DNA from: Streptococcaceae bacterium
GTDB taxonomy: Bacteria; Bacillota; Bacilli; Lactobacillales; Streptococcaceae
Direction: 5' to 3'
DNA length: 10,944 nucleotides
Assembly (NCBI GenBank): GCA_031259195.1
Contig: JAIRLR010000126.1
Location: 1-10,944 of the forward strand
Position 1 is the stretch's first letter. Every line of letters begins with the position of its first letter. Under the pieces are notes generated by a model. The model did not search any database. It saw nothing but the letters and a program-made list of their open reading frames with translations, and was not told the DNA's origin. Position numbers and translations under genes: made by a program. This document shows positions 1 through 6,966 of this stretch, one piece after another.

Positions 1-2
1 TT

Positions 3-352
3 GATGCGATCCGTCCAAAGTTAAAAAACTTTAAAAAACGAACCAACCCTAGACAGTATGACTTATACGATATCTTTTGTGCAGTACTCTGTTGTTAAAA
101 CTTACTTGCCAGTGGCGCGCTCTACCTCACGATTATCCCAAATGGAAGTCTGTTTATACATACTTCAAACAGTGGAGCACACCGCAAAAGATAAAACAAC
201 TCTGCTGGAAAGACTTTTAAAAAAAGTATAGCACACCTTCGCTGGGCAGATGGCCGCGATAAAAATACTACCTTTTGTACGCTTGCGCACAGAGCGTGAA
301 AAATGCCGATACTGCTGAAGAAAAAGGGTATGATGGAAACAAACCAAGTAGG
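3..352 (+). pseudogene. IS5-family transposase remnant, cut by the window edge
   Basis: This is a decayed DDE transposase of the IS5 family (IS427-like branch). Three frames must be joined to follow it. From base 3, one frame reads DAIRPKLKNFKKRTNPRQYD followed by LYDIFCAVL, a typical N-terminal region. From about 107, a shifted frame gives CQWRALPHDYPKWKSVYTYF, matching the family pattern GCQWR-LP-D-P-W-VY-F. At about 287-349, a frame gives AQSVKNADTAEEKGYDGNKP, the block around the first catalytic Asp; the expected Asp codon appears to read Cys here. Stops and indels separate the blocks, and the second and third catalytic acidic residues are absent, so the product cannot be active. The start lies upstream of the window or at its edge. 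The remnant sits just downstream of asnS, where dnaD is often found in relatives, so it may mark a broken synteny point; that last point is inference. Confidence 0.85.
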
Positions 353-363
353 TACATCCTGCC

Positions 364-377
364 TAAGAACCTGTTAA
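364..377. repeat. Orphan terminal inverted repeat of the IS5-type/MITE family
   Basis: The 14 bases TAAGAACCTGTTAA are the same as the outer end (TAA + GAACCTGTTAA) of the miniature elements at 8321-8481 and 9422-9702. The orientation is that of a left end, with the element interior pointing into asnS, but the match stops at asnS sequence. It therefore looks like a deletion scar. It carries the complement of the asnS stop codon (374-376). A chance match of this length is unlikely but not excluded. Confidence 0.55.
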
Positions 378-1687
378 GGAAATAAACGATTTAGAGTTCT
401 TGGAAACGGAATAGCCTCTCGAATGTGCTCTTTCCCAGATATCCAGGTGACAAACCGTTCTAAACCTAAACCAAAGCCAGAGTGCGGCACCGAACCAAAC
501 CTTCGCAAATCCAAATACCACTCGTAGTCTTCTGCTTTTAGATTGTACTTTTGCAATTGCTCTTTAAGATAATCAAGCTCCACTGCCCGCTCACTGCCAC
601 CAATAATTTCGCCATACCCTTCAGGAGCAATTAAATCTGCACAAATCACAACATCACTTCTAACAGGATGCGGCTTCATATAAAATGCTTTAATCTCTTT
701 TGGATAATTTAAAATAAAAACTGGCTTTTCAAATGAATTCGCAATAAATGTCTCCTCAGGAGAACCAAAATCATCCCCCCAAGTAACATCGAAATCATTT
801 TTCTTCAACATCTCAATTGCCTCATCATAAGTAATTCGAGGAAATGGTAGCTGTATATATTTCTTCAGCAACTCTTTATTGCGCTTCAAAACATCCAAAG
901 CATAATCACCATTTTCGAGCACTTTTTCAACCAAAAACGCGACATACTGCTCCTGAATTTTCAAAGATTCTTCTTGATGCATAAAGGCCATCTCTGGCTC
1001 GATCATCCAAAATTCTGTTAGATGTCTGCGTGTTTTTGACTTTTCTGCTCGAAAAGTTGGGCCGAAAGTAAAGACTTTGCCAAAAGCCATTGCCCCCGCC
1101 TCAGCATAAAGTTGCCCCGTTTGCGCCAAAAAGGCCGGCTTGCCAAAATAATCCGTCTCAAATAAATCCGTGGTTCCTTCTGCTGAAGTATCCGTTAAAA
1201 TCGGCGAATCAATCTTAATAAAGCCGCGATCATTAAAAAATTCATATGTAGCACGAATAATTTCATTACGCACTTGCATAAGGGCATGTTGCTTTCTTGA
1301 GCGCAGCCATAAATGACGATGATCCATTAGAAAGTCAGTTCCATGCTCCTTAGGCGTAATCGGATACTCATGAGACTCGCCCACTAACTCTAAATCAGTC
1401 ACACCCAACTCATAACCAAACTTTGAGCGCGTATCTTCACGAATAACACCTACTGCAATGACCGAAGATTCTTGTTCCAAACGCTTAGCTAAAGCAAACA
1501 CATCGTCACCAACCTCTGCTTTAACCACAACTCCTTGAAAATACGCCGTTCCATCTCGAAGTTGCAAAAAAGCAATCTTGCCTGAAGAGCGTTTATTTGC
1601 AATCCATGCACCAATTTTCACCGTTTTACCGACATATTTTTGAGCATCAATAATACTCACTAAATTTTTCGCTAGTATTTTCTTCAT
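374..1687 (-). CDS. asnS: Asparaginyl-tRNA synthetase
   Basis: Charges tRNA-Asn with asparagine using ATP in the cytoplasm. It is a class IIb synthetase of 437 residues, slightly longer than the usual 430 or so because of a short N-terminal extension. Residues about 20-105 form the OB-fold anticodon-binding domain ([32 protein letters not shown]). Motif 1 lies around residues 140-165, ending in SPILT. Motif 2 is at about 207-232 ([20 protein letters not shown]), with the AsnRS-type EPEMAF after it. Motif 3 is [12 protein letters not shown] at about 404-415. The C-terminus, [11 protein letters not shown], is the normal family end, so the protein is complete. The ATG is one base after the stop of the upstream DUF5590 gene, and its AAGGA ribosome site lies inside that gene's end, indicating translation from one mRNA. 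The stop codon overlaps a transposon-end remnant. Confidence 0.97.
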   Translation of the reverse strand: MKKILAKNLVSIIDAQKYVGKTVKIGAWIANKRSSGKIAFLQLRDGTAYFQGVVVKAEVGDDVFALAKRLEQESSVIAVGVIREDTRSKFGYELGVTDLELVGESHEYPITPKEHGTDFLMDHRHLWLRSRKQHALMQVRNEIIRATYEFFNDRGFIKIDSPILTDTSAEGTTDLFETDYFGKPAFLAQTGQLYAEAGAMAFGKVFTFGPTFRAEKSKTRRHLTEFWMIEPEMAFMHQEESLKIQEQYVAFLVEKVLENGDYALDVLKRNKELLKKYIQLPFPRITYDEAIEMLKKNDFDVTWGDDFGSPEETFIANSFEKPVFILNYPKEIKAFYMKPHPVRSDVVICADLIAPEGYGEIIGGSERAVELDYLKEQLQKYNLKAEDYEWYLDLRRFGSVPHSGFGLGLERFVTWISGKEHIREAIPFPRTLNRLFP

Positions 1688-1688
1688 T

Positions 1689-2186
1689 TTAAGTATCCTT
1701 CAGTTCCTTTATATTTTTACCTGTTTTAAAATCCAATAAATAATAACTATATTTTTTTGCGCCAGACGTTGTCACCACTTCCCACACAAGTTGATCATCA
1801 TACATTCCGATATTAGTTGACAGCACTTTTTGCACGGAATCTCTTACCAATGAAACAGCTTTTTCTTCAGTAATTCCTTGATCTTTTTTAATCACCGTAA
1901 CCTTTGAACCACTATCGGGAACAATAACATATACTTCATTGTTATCGCTATCGCACCCCTGAACAGAATAATATGTATTTCGTCTTGTAAAACGATAAAA
2001 TTTTTCAACTTTTTTCATACCTACAGTAGACTTAGCAATCGCTGTGGCTTGCATTTTCGCTACAAACATTGGCATATTTGCTCTTAAAAAAATTAAGGTA
2101 CAACTAACAAATAAAAACAAAACTACTGCTAAGATTATTAGCATAGCTTTCTCAAATCCTGTTACATCCATTTTCCATTTTGACAT
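1689..2186 (-). CDS. DUF5590 (YpmB-like) membrane-anchored protein
   Basis: A small membrane-anchored extracytoplasmic protein of the DUF5590/YpmB type, whose biochemical role is not established. One transmembrane helix near the N-terminus (about residues 13-35, [20 protein letters not shown]) is followed by an outside domain of about 130 residues. That domain has the PepSY-like features of the family: a tyrosine-rich strand ([12 protein letters not shown]), a repeated V/I-rich strand, [14 protein letters not shown], and [12 protein letters not shown] at the end. The gene is immediately upstream of asnS, as in other Bacilli; in Bacillus subtilis aspB lies between ypmB and asnS, but here it is absent. 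Two starts are possible: ATG at 2186 (used here) or the adjacent TTG at 2189, which lies closer to the AAGGAG at 2202-2207 (12 versus 15 bases). Confidence 0.85.
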   Translation of the reverse strand: MSKWKMDVTGFEKAMLIILAVVLFLFVSCTLIFLRANMPMFVAKMQATAIAKSTVGMKKVEKFYRFTRRNTYYSVQGCDSDNNEVYVIVPDSGSKVTVIKKDQGITEEKAVSLVRDSVQKVLSTNIGMYDDQLVWEVVTTSGAKKYSYYLLDFKTGKNIKELKDT

Positions 2187-2201
2187 CAAACTTTAACTTG
2201 T

Positions 2202-2207
2202 CTCCTT
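2202..2207 (-). promoter_or_regulatory. Ribosome binding site of the DUF5590 gene
   Basis: AAGGAG on the minus strand, 12 bases from the TTG at 2189 and 15 from the ATG at 2186. The spacing is long for either start and slightly favours TTG. Confidence 0.55.
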
Positions 2208-2227
2208 TTTCATGTCCTGGTAGATCC

Positions 2228-2236
2228 ATTATATCA
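2228..2236 (-). promoter_or_regulatory. Extended -10 promoter for the DUF5590-asnS operon
   Basis: Minus-strand TGATATAAT is a perfect TATAAT with the TGn extension, which can function with a poor -35 box. The best -35 candidate, TGGACA at 2254-2259, is 20 bases away, so the extension probably matters. That -35 candidate lies inside the left end of a degraded miniature element. Confidence 0.55.
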
Positions 2237-2248
2237 AAAATTTATTAA

Positions 2249-2333
2249 AAACCTGTCCATAATCTTTCTATTGATGAAATTTTTGAAAAATTTTTACGCG
2301 TTTTTAGGCCAAGCATAAGCTTTTAGGTAACAG
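2249..2333 (+). repeat. Degraded miniature element, left end clear and right end uncertain
   Basis: Starting at 2249, after a flanking TAA, the sequence AAACCTGT...TCTATTGATGAAATTTTTGA lines up with the left end of the intact element at 8321 (GAGCCTGTTAACGATCTCGC then TATTGATGGAATTTTTGATT). About 60 bases align with scattered changes. A possible right end, GGTAACAGATA, lies at about 2324-2334, but no clear target duplication is visible. The rest of the gap to 2503 is AT-rich. It holds a 7-bp hairpin (AGAAAAC/GTTTTCT, about 2338-2354) and otherwise nothing I recognise. Confidence 0.5.
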
Positions 2334-2503
2334 ATAAGAGAAAACGAAGTTTTCTTTCACCCCCAATTGTTATATCAGAATTTTTATTTTTACTCATTTA
2401 TAAAATTAGATAAGGATGAAGATATTTAAAAATTAATGTTATTAAGTGGCATGTGCAAAGTTAATTATAACGATAAACTTAGTAAAGTTTTAGCAAAAAA
2501 CTA

Positions 2504-2532
2504 TTGACACCCCCCATTAGAAAGATTATAAT
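2504..2532 (+). promoter_or_regulatory. Consensus sigma-A promoter of the peptide/ABC operon
   Basis: TTGACA at 2504-2509 and TATAAT at 2527-2532 with exactly 17 bases between: both boxes match the consensus perfectly. Transcription would begin near 2539. Such a strong promoter in front of a small secreted protein predicts high expression, unless a repressor or an attenuating structure limits it. Confidence 0.85.
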
Positions 2533-2564
2533 AACAGTGTAATTTTTAATTGGTAGAAAAAAGG

Positions 2565-2575
2565 AAAGGGGTGAT
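2565..2575 (+). promoter_or_regulatory. Strong ribosome binding site that fixes the peptide start
   Basis: AAAGGGGTGAT is a near-complete anti-Shine-Dalgarno match ending 4 bases before the ATG at 2580. It excludes the in-frame TTG at 2550, which lies upstream of the site and has no ribosome site of its own. Confidence 0.8.
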
Positions 2576-2579
2576 TTAT

Positions 2580-2987
2580 ATGAAAAAGAAAAAAATTTTA
2601 AAAATGTTGTTTGCCGTAAGTAGTCTGGTCATGATATCATTTATCACAAACATAGTAATTGCTCGTGGGATTCAGGAATATCACGTTATTATGCCAAAAT
2701 TGGGGTGCATGACTACCGGACGTATTCGTAAGGAAAAAGCTGAAGGAGCTGTGAATAATAATACTTCTGTTGGTAACAATTATGATATGTATACAGCTAT
2801 TCGTATCGCAGATACTGGGCAAGATGTAACTCCAAATACTCCTGTGCACCCACGTACGCGGGTAGGAATTCCATACTATAGAGTAGATCAAGTTATTGGA
2901 AGAGATACAACCTTAGCTGCATCAACAGCTCCGTTTGTTATTGTTCACGTGGAAGCCCATGGTTCGTGGAGTCCTGATTCAAATTAA
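2580..2987 (+). CDS. Small exported protein of unknown family (candidate secreted peptide)
   Basis: I do not recognise this protein with certainty. It has 135 residues, starting at the ATG behind the AAAGGGGTGAT site. The N-terminus is a signal peptide: basic MKKKKILK, a hydrophobic core (about residues 9-27), and a likely cut after IVIA at residue 28. The mature part is about 107 residues, with one Cys in KLGCMTTG, an Asn/Thr/Tyr-rich centre (AVNNNTSVGNNYDMYTAI) and an alternating strand pattern that ends in VEAHGSWSPDSN. The overall look (short, signal peptide, beta-rich, aromatic Gly-x-Trp end) recalls DUF2712 or lactococcin-972-like secreted proteins that sit beside ABC transporters. That resemblance is only at the pattern level. 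It is the first gene of an operon with three permeases and an ATPase, which suggests a secreted effector or a transporter-linked substrate. No double-glycine leader is present. Confidence 0.75.
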   Translation: MKKKKILKMLFAVSSLVMISFITNIVIARGIQEYHVIMPKLGCMTTGRIRKEKAEGAVNNNTSVGNNYDMYTAIRIADTGQDVTPNTPVHPRTRVGIPYYRVDQVIGRDTTLAASTAPFVIVHVEAHGSWSPDSN

Positions 2988-2995
2988 AACTTTAT

Positions 2996-3032
2996 TATTT
3001 GGGGGTTTAGTTAATAACTAAATTCCCAAATA
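2996..3032 (+). promoter_or_regulatory. Long hairpin between the peptide and permease genes
   Basis: TATTTGGGGGTTTAGTTA (2996-3013) can pair with TAACTAAATTCCCAAATA (3015-3032) along 18 positions, two of them G-U, around a tight loop. There is no run of U after the stem, so it is not a classical terminator. It more likely acts as an mRNA 3'-end stabiliser or partial attenuator, giving more peptide transcript than transporter transcript. Confidence 0.6.
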
Positions 3033-3050
3033 AATTGAGAGGATGTTCTA

Positions 3051-3824
3051 ATGAAAAATAATTTAATATTAGAATTTAAAAGAGGTCTCTTATCTAAAAA
3101 TTTTCTTATCGCTATCTTTCTAAATTGCTTATGTCTTGCTGTGGGAATTTATAGCAATCGTTTGGCACTCTTTGTAGATAAAGGTCTTATACTATATTAT
3201 ATAGGATATCTTCTTAGCCCAGGGGGAATCCTGACTGTTTTTGTGCCTATTATCGTTGCCTTACCTTTTTCAGCCTCATTTTTGGAAGATAGGGAAAAAT
3301 TTTTTTTAAGAAATGTTTTAATTAGAGAGTCACGCAAATATTATTTTACAAAAAAATATTTGATTACTGGATTATTAGGTAGTTTGGCAGTTTCTTTACC
3401 ACTCTTAACATTGTTGATAGTGAATCTTCTTTTTTTGCCAAAAGGAAATATTCAACATATTGCCTCCAGTATGTCCGGAGCATTTAGTGAGGTTTATAAT
3501 CATAGTCAACTAGCGTATGCATGGCTTACAATTGCAAATGCAGCTATTTTTGGCTTTATTTACGCCAATATTGGTCTTACAATAAGTTTTTTTATTAAAA
3601 ATAAAGTAGCTGCTATTACTGCTCCTTTTTTGTTGTATATGTCTCCTGCTTTCTTTTTTATCTATCTTAATTTAACACCATTTGAACCTAATTTTACTTT
3701 CCAGTTTAATGGTCAAATGGATATTAGATTTAGTATTATCGCCTCAGAATTTTTATTTTTACTCACAATCTCCCTCATCGCCGGTTACATCAAATTTGTA
3801 AAAATAGATAGGGATGAAATATGA
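3051..3824 (+). CDS. ABC-2-like permease subunit 1
   Basis: An integral membrane protein of 257 residues with about six helices (roughly 18-35, 48-75, 103-129, 155-180, 187-210, 228-250). This is the layout of ABC-2-type permeases that pair with BcrA-like ATPases. After helix 2 there is a charged cytoplasmic loop, FLEDREKFFLRNVLIRESRK at residues 77-96, a likely coupling region for the ATPase. The ATG follows a GAGAGGA ribosome site. The gene starts after the hairpin at 2996-3032 without a promoter of its own, so it depends on read-through from the peptide promoter. It overlaps the next gene by 4 bases (ATGA), typical of coupled translation. Export versus immunity cannot be decided from the sequence. 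Confidence 0.8.
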   Translation: MKNNLILEFKRGLLSKNFLIAIFLNCLCLAVGIYSNRLALFVDKGLILYYIGYLLSPGGILTVFVPIIVALPFSASFLEDREKFFLRNVLIRESRKYYFTKKYLITGLLGSLAVSLPLLTLLIVNLLFLPKGNIQHIASSMSGAFSEVYNHSQLAYAWLTIANAAIFGFIYANIGLTISFFIKNKVAAITAPFLLYMSPAFFFIYLNLTPFEPNFTFQFNGQMDIRFSIIASEFLFLLTISLIAGYIKFVKIDRDEI

Positions 3825-4618
3825 ATTTATATAAATACCAATATCAATGGCAAACAATCTCATCCCTTAAAAAATATCTTTTGCTTTTAAGCATCGCTTT
3901 TTTGCAAGCAACTTACCTATATTCCGCTACTTTTTATGCGAAAGGAATCCCGCTTTTAAAAGTTTCTTTTTTAGTTTGGATATTATCCAGTTTTCAAGAT
4001 ATATCTACAGCAGTGCATGGCTTTCCTTTTATCTACTGTTTACTGTTAGTGAACTTATTTAAAGATCATCAAATAAATGAGCTAATTATCCAAAGATTTA
4101 ACAGCTCAAAAGGTATAAAATTAAACAAATTAATGGTGATTTTCTCAAGTTCTTTATTTTTTGTTTTGGCTATTGTTTTTGTATCCATTATCTTTTCATA
4201 CTTTCCTTTTGGAAAATTTTTTTCCTTAACAAAAGAAGGAGATACTTTTTTCTTTCACAATGGAAACCTGCATTTATTATCAAATTATTCATTACTTATG
4301 CAAGTAATAGGGGCTAGCGTTCTTGCATTTTTTTATTTTGTTCTTCTGGGCCTTATATTTTGGGGAACAACCACCTTAGTAAAAAAGAAAAGCGTTGGCT
4401 TTATTGTTGATATTATTTTTATTATTATGCAAGCTGCTATTTTTAGAAGGCAAACGAAATCTTCCATTATCTTGCCAATCAATCATTATATTTTATATCT
4501 CAACAAGAATAGAGCTGCTGCTACTTCGTTTATGTATGATTTATTTTATTGGTTTCTTCTAATAACTATCCTAACAGCTATCATTTGGCATCTTGATCAT
4601 AGAAAAGGGGTTATTTAA
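3821..4618 (+). CDS. ABC-2-like permease subunit 2
   Basis: A membrane protein of 265 residues with about six helices (roughly 18-36, 66-80, 104-127, 158-184, 190-207, 238-257). A loop after helix 2 reads ELIIQRFNS (residues 87-95) and is nearly the same as ELIILRFKS in the next gene, so subunits 2 and 3 are probably distant paralogues that meet the ATPase in the same way. It overlaps the upstream gene by 4 bases and the downstream gene by 1 base. No substrate-binding motif or peptidase domain is present. Confidence 0.8.
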   Translation: MNLYKYQYQWQTISSLKKYLLLLSIAFLQATYLYSATFYAKGIPLLKVSFLVWILSSFQDISTAVHGFPFIYCLLLVNLFKDHQINELIIQRFNSSKGIKLNKLMVIFSSSLFFVLAIVFVSIIFSYFPFGKFFSLTKEGDTFFFHNGNLHLLSNYSLLMQVIGASVLAFFYFVLLGLIFWGTTTLVKKKSVGFIVDIIFIIMQAAIFRRQTKSSIILPINHYILYLNKNRAAATSFMYDLFYWFLLITILTAIIWHLDHRKGVI

Positions 4619-5379
4619 TGAAGAGTTTTTATAACTTCTTTTGGGTGCAAATAAAAGAATTCAATCTAAAACAAATTTTTTTGGTAATTTTTCTGGCTTT
4701 TTTTAGTATTTTAGCTTCCCCAGTTTTTATGCAATCACGCCAACCATTGTCAAGCCTCTTCTTAGGATCAATCAGTGGACCTGAGCTTAAGGAAATCAGA
4801 CTGATCGCCATTTTTCAAATTATTCTCTTATGGACAGTGGTTACTGTTGGTATAATGAAAAAATTTGCCTTTTATGAACAAATGAAAGAGTTAATTATTT
4901 TGCGCTTTAAAAGTATTTATGCGTGGACAGTAGTTGAAGCAATTAGTTTTATGATTTATGAAATTTTATTTTTATTTCTATATCTTTTATCCATTTTGTT
5001 TTTAAATTTGCTTCTTTGTCAAGGAGATTTAGATCTACTACCTACTGGAATCATTGCTTTAAAAACATTTTCGATCTATTTTTTAGGAAGTTTATTGTTA
5101 GTTATCATGATTTTTATCGCTCTTTTGCTGTTCCATTCAACTCAGCAAACAACGGCCATTATTTTTTTAATCTTTTGTTTAAATGCATTTTCATTTCAAA
5201 TTTTTAGAAAATTTCACTATCTTTTACCGGGGCAAATATTTTATATTGGACGAATATTCAAGCTTAGCTTTGAACAATTGAAATTATTGATCACAGTTAC
5301 ATCGGGCGAAATTGGTTTACTTTTAGTATTTTTTTGGCAAATTTTAAAAAAGCACGATTTATATTTGATTGAAGGATAA
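4618..5379 (+). CDS. ABC-2-like permease subunit 3
   Basis: A membrane protein of 253 residues with about six helices (roughly 17-37, 60-80, 103-135, 147-171, 177-193, 222-241). The segment ELIILRFKS at residues 91-99 matches the corresponding loop of subunit 2. The start codon shares one base with the previous stop, and AAAAGGGG at about 4603-4610 is its ribosome site. With the ATPase 9 bases downstream, these genes form one transcription unit. Having three separate, non-identical permeases for one ATPase is unusual: a homodimer or heterodimer of permeases would be normal. Confidence 0.8.
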   Translation: MKSFYNFFWVQIKEFNLKQIFLVIFLAFFSILASPVFMQSRQPLSSLFLGSISGPELKEIRLIAIFQIILLWTVVTVGIMKKFAFYEQMKELIILRFKSIYAWTVVEAISFMIYEILFLFLYLLSILFLNLLLCQGDLDLLPTGIIALKTFSIYFLGSLLLVIMIFIALLLFHSTQQTTAIIFLIFCLNAFSFQIFRKFHYLLPGQIFYIGRIFKLSFEQLKLLITVTSGEIGLLLVFFWQILKKHDLYLIEG

Positions 5380-5388
5380 GGAGAGAAG

Positions 5389-6042
5389 ATGGAAAAGACA
5401 ATTGAGCTAAAAAATGTTGCAAAATCTTTTAAAAAACAAACAATTTTGGAAGATATAAACTTTTCTTGCTCTGAAGGTGAGATTATTGGTATCGTTGGTG
5501 TTAATGGTTCTGGAAAGAGTGTTTTATTTAAGGTGATTTCCGGATTATTATTCCCGGATAAGGGCTCTGTTACCATTATGCAGGAAGAAATTACAAAGTC
5601 CAAAAAAATCCCTCAAGAGTTGTCGGCTTTAATTGAAGAGCCTGGCTTTTTACCTAATTTAACGGGTTATCAAAATTTAGAATTGCTAGCTAGTATTCGC
5701 AGGAAGATTACCAAGGAGGATATTTTAGATACTTTGCGTACAGTTAGGCTTTTTGAGGATCGGAATAAAAAAACCAAGCATTATTCGCTGGGAATGAAAA
5801 AAAAGCTGGGAATCGCTCAAGCAATTATGGAAAAACCAAAGATTATCCTTTTAGATGAGCCGATGAATGCTTTAGATCATGAAAGTGTTGCGGAAATGAG
5901 AACTTTATTTTTAAATTTGGCCAAAAATCAAGAGGCGACTATCGTAATTGCTAGTCATAATTTAGAAGATATTCATCTACTTTGTGATAAGGTTTATCAG
6001 CTTAAAAGCGGTCAGTTGAGTGAAAAAGAGAATAGTTATTAA
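5389..6042 (+). CDS. ABC transporter ATPase, BcrA-like
   Basis: Hydrolyses ATP to drive the permease subunits encoded just upstream, at the inner face of the membrane. It has 217 residues. Walker A is GVNGSGKS (37-44). The Q-loop region reads ALIEEPGFLPNLTGYQNL (80-97), where Glu stands for the usual Gln, as is common in BcrA/lantibiotic-immunity-type ATPases. The signature is YSLGMKKKLGIA (132-143) in place of LSGGQ. Walker B is IILLDEP (152-158), the D-loop NALD (160-163), and the switch His is H190 in IASHN. All catalytic elements are present, and the length is short but normal for this subfamily, which lacks the C-terminal extension. AAGGAG at 5378-5383 is 5 bases before the ATG. Residues 69-212 are duplicated at 7708-8139. 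Confidence 0.93.
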   Translation: MEKTIELKNVAKSFKKQTILEDINFSCSEGEIIGIVGVNGSGKSVLFKVISGLLFPDKGSVTIMQEEITKSKKIPQELSALIEEPGFLPNLTGYQNLELLASIRRKITKEDILDTLRTVRLFEDRNKKTKHYSLGMKKKLGIAQAIMEKPKIILLDEPMNALDHESVAEMRTLFLNLAKNQEATIVIASHNLEDIHLLCDKVYQLKSGQLSEKENSY

Positions 6043-6077
6043 AATTTTTTATGATGGATGGCGTGAAGTTAAAAAAC

Positions 6078-6132
6078 AAGGTTTGTATATAGCAAACTTT
6101 ATAATTTTAAATTGATCAAATTTTGATTTTTT
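6078..6132 (+). terminator. Weak terminator region after the ABC operon
   Basis: Two small hairpins follow the ATPase gene. AAGGTTTG/CAAACTTT (6078-6085 with 6093-6100) has one G-U pair and is followed by ATAATTTT. ATCAA/TTGAT (about 6115-6127) is followed by a run of T to 6132. Both stems are short and AT-rich, so termination here is only plausible. The strong inverted repeat of the element at 6154-6224 could also stop transcription. Confidence 0.35.
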
Positions 6133-6153
6133 CATTTAGCTAGAACGTTCTAA

Positions 6154-6224
6154 GAGCCTATCTACTTATTTTTGAGCAACGAAATTTTTTGATAATTTTG
6201 TTGCAAGAAATAGCAAACAGGCTC
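6154..6224. repeat. 71-bp mini element with IS5-type ends
   Basis: The ends are GAGCCTAT and AACAGGCTC, an inverted repeat sharing its outer 6 bases and general form with the larger elements at 8321 and 9422. The flanks are TAA on the left and TTAA on the right, so the target duplication is imperfect. The inside is itself a palindrome (GCAACGAAATT at 6176-6186 against AATTTTGTTGC), making the whole unit one long hairpin. It encodes nothing. A perfect 12-bp palindrome, TAGAACGTTCTA (6141-6152), abuts it. Confidence 0.6.
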
Positions 6225-6285
6225 TTAAAATTTTTTATTTAATTTTTATTTGGCAAGTCAAGCAATTTCAGAATATGGGGCAATC

Positions 6286-6936
6286 TTAAATTTCATTGCA
6301 TTGCCAATAAACATTCATTACACCTAGCTTACCGCTAGCATATATGCCTTTCCCTACGTCTTGTCCTTCAATGAGTAAAATTAAAATATCCTTTTTTGTC
6401 TCTGGAGCTACTTGTAATAACATATCATTTAAATCTTTCATGAAAGGTAATTCAGAAGGTTCATGCAAAAAATATTGAGTATCAACCTCCTCTGAAAAAA
6501 TCAGATTATTAACATCATTTCCAAAAACTAACAATTGAGCAACATCAATTAGATAAAGAGAACAACTAGGTTGAGCCGATAATGAAGCTTCGCACACTAC
6601 CTTATTATGATTATGAATAGTTGTATCAATTATCGGAACACAAATCAAAATTTCATCTACTTCCTTCCTGTTATTTAGACAAACCGTATATAATATATGA
6701 TCATTATCTACTACTAGCCCCTCACGTGATGTGCCGGGATTAGCTATTTCCCACAATGATATAAAATCGCTCCCTTTAAAATTTACCTTACTTTTAAGTA
6801 TCTCCATTACAACTGGATTTTTAACAAATCTTAAATCCTCAAAAACACCAAACTCTGCGCTAACTAGCAATGTATTACTGTTAATACAAATAAACAAAAA
6901 ATATAAACAAATAAAAATTTTTTTTATAATTTTCAT
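6286..6936 (-). CDS. Secreted protein of unknown function
   Basis: I do not recognise this protein. It has 216 residues, beginning at an ATG preceded by AAAGGAGGAGA (6943-6953), an excellent ribosome site. A signal peptide is clear: KIIKK, a hydrophobic stretch of about residues 7-18, and a likely cut after VSA at residue 27. The mature part is about 189 residues, acidic and strand-rich, with five Cys (in YTVCLNN, ILICVPI, VVCEAS, QPSCSL and WQCNEI), enough for one or two disulphides. There is no lipobox, cell-wall anchor or choline/LysM repeat, so it should be released or held only by a partner. It lies 30 bases downstream of the peptidase gene with no promoter between, so the two are probably one operon and may work together. 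Confidence 0.7.
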   Translation of the reverse strand: MKIIKKIFICLYFLFICINSNTLLVSAEFGVFEDLRFVKNPVVMEILKSKVNFKGSDFISLWEIANPGTSREGLVVDNDHILYTVCLNNRKEVDEILICVPIIDTTIHNHNKVVCEASLSAQPSCSLYLIDVAQLLVFGNDVNNLIFSEEVDTQYFLHEPSELPFMKDLNDMLLQVAPETKKDILILLIEGQDVGKGIYASGKLGVMNVYWQCNEI

Positions 6937-6966
6937 GAAAATTCTCCTCCTTTTTAATTGATATAA

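Noticed and set aside
2550-2579. Earlier in-frame TTG start for the small exported protein
   Set aside because: It has no ribosome site, and it would put the strong AAAGGGGTGAT site inside the gene and spoil the signal peptide.
2580-2987. Assignment of the small exported protein to lactococcin 972 or DUF2712
   Set aside because: Only the general pattern is similar; no diagnostic motif could be confirmed by eye.
5241-5603. Open frames opposite the operon and other genes (for example 2637-2891, 5241-5603, 10433-10657 on the minus strand)
   Set aside because: They lie wholly antisense to well-supported genes, lack ribosome sites and show no domain or signal.
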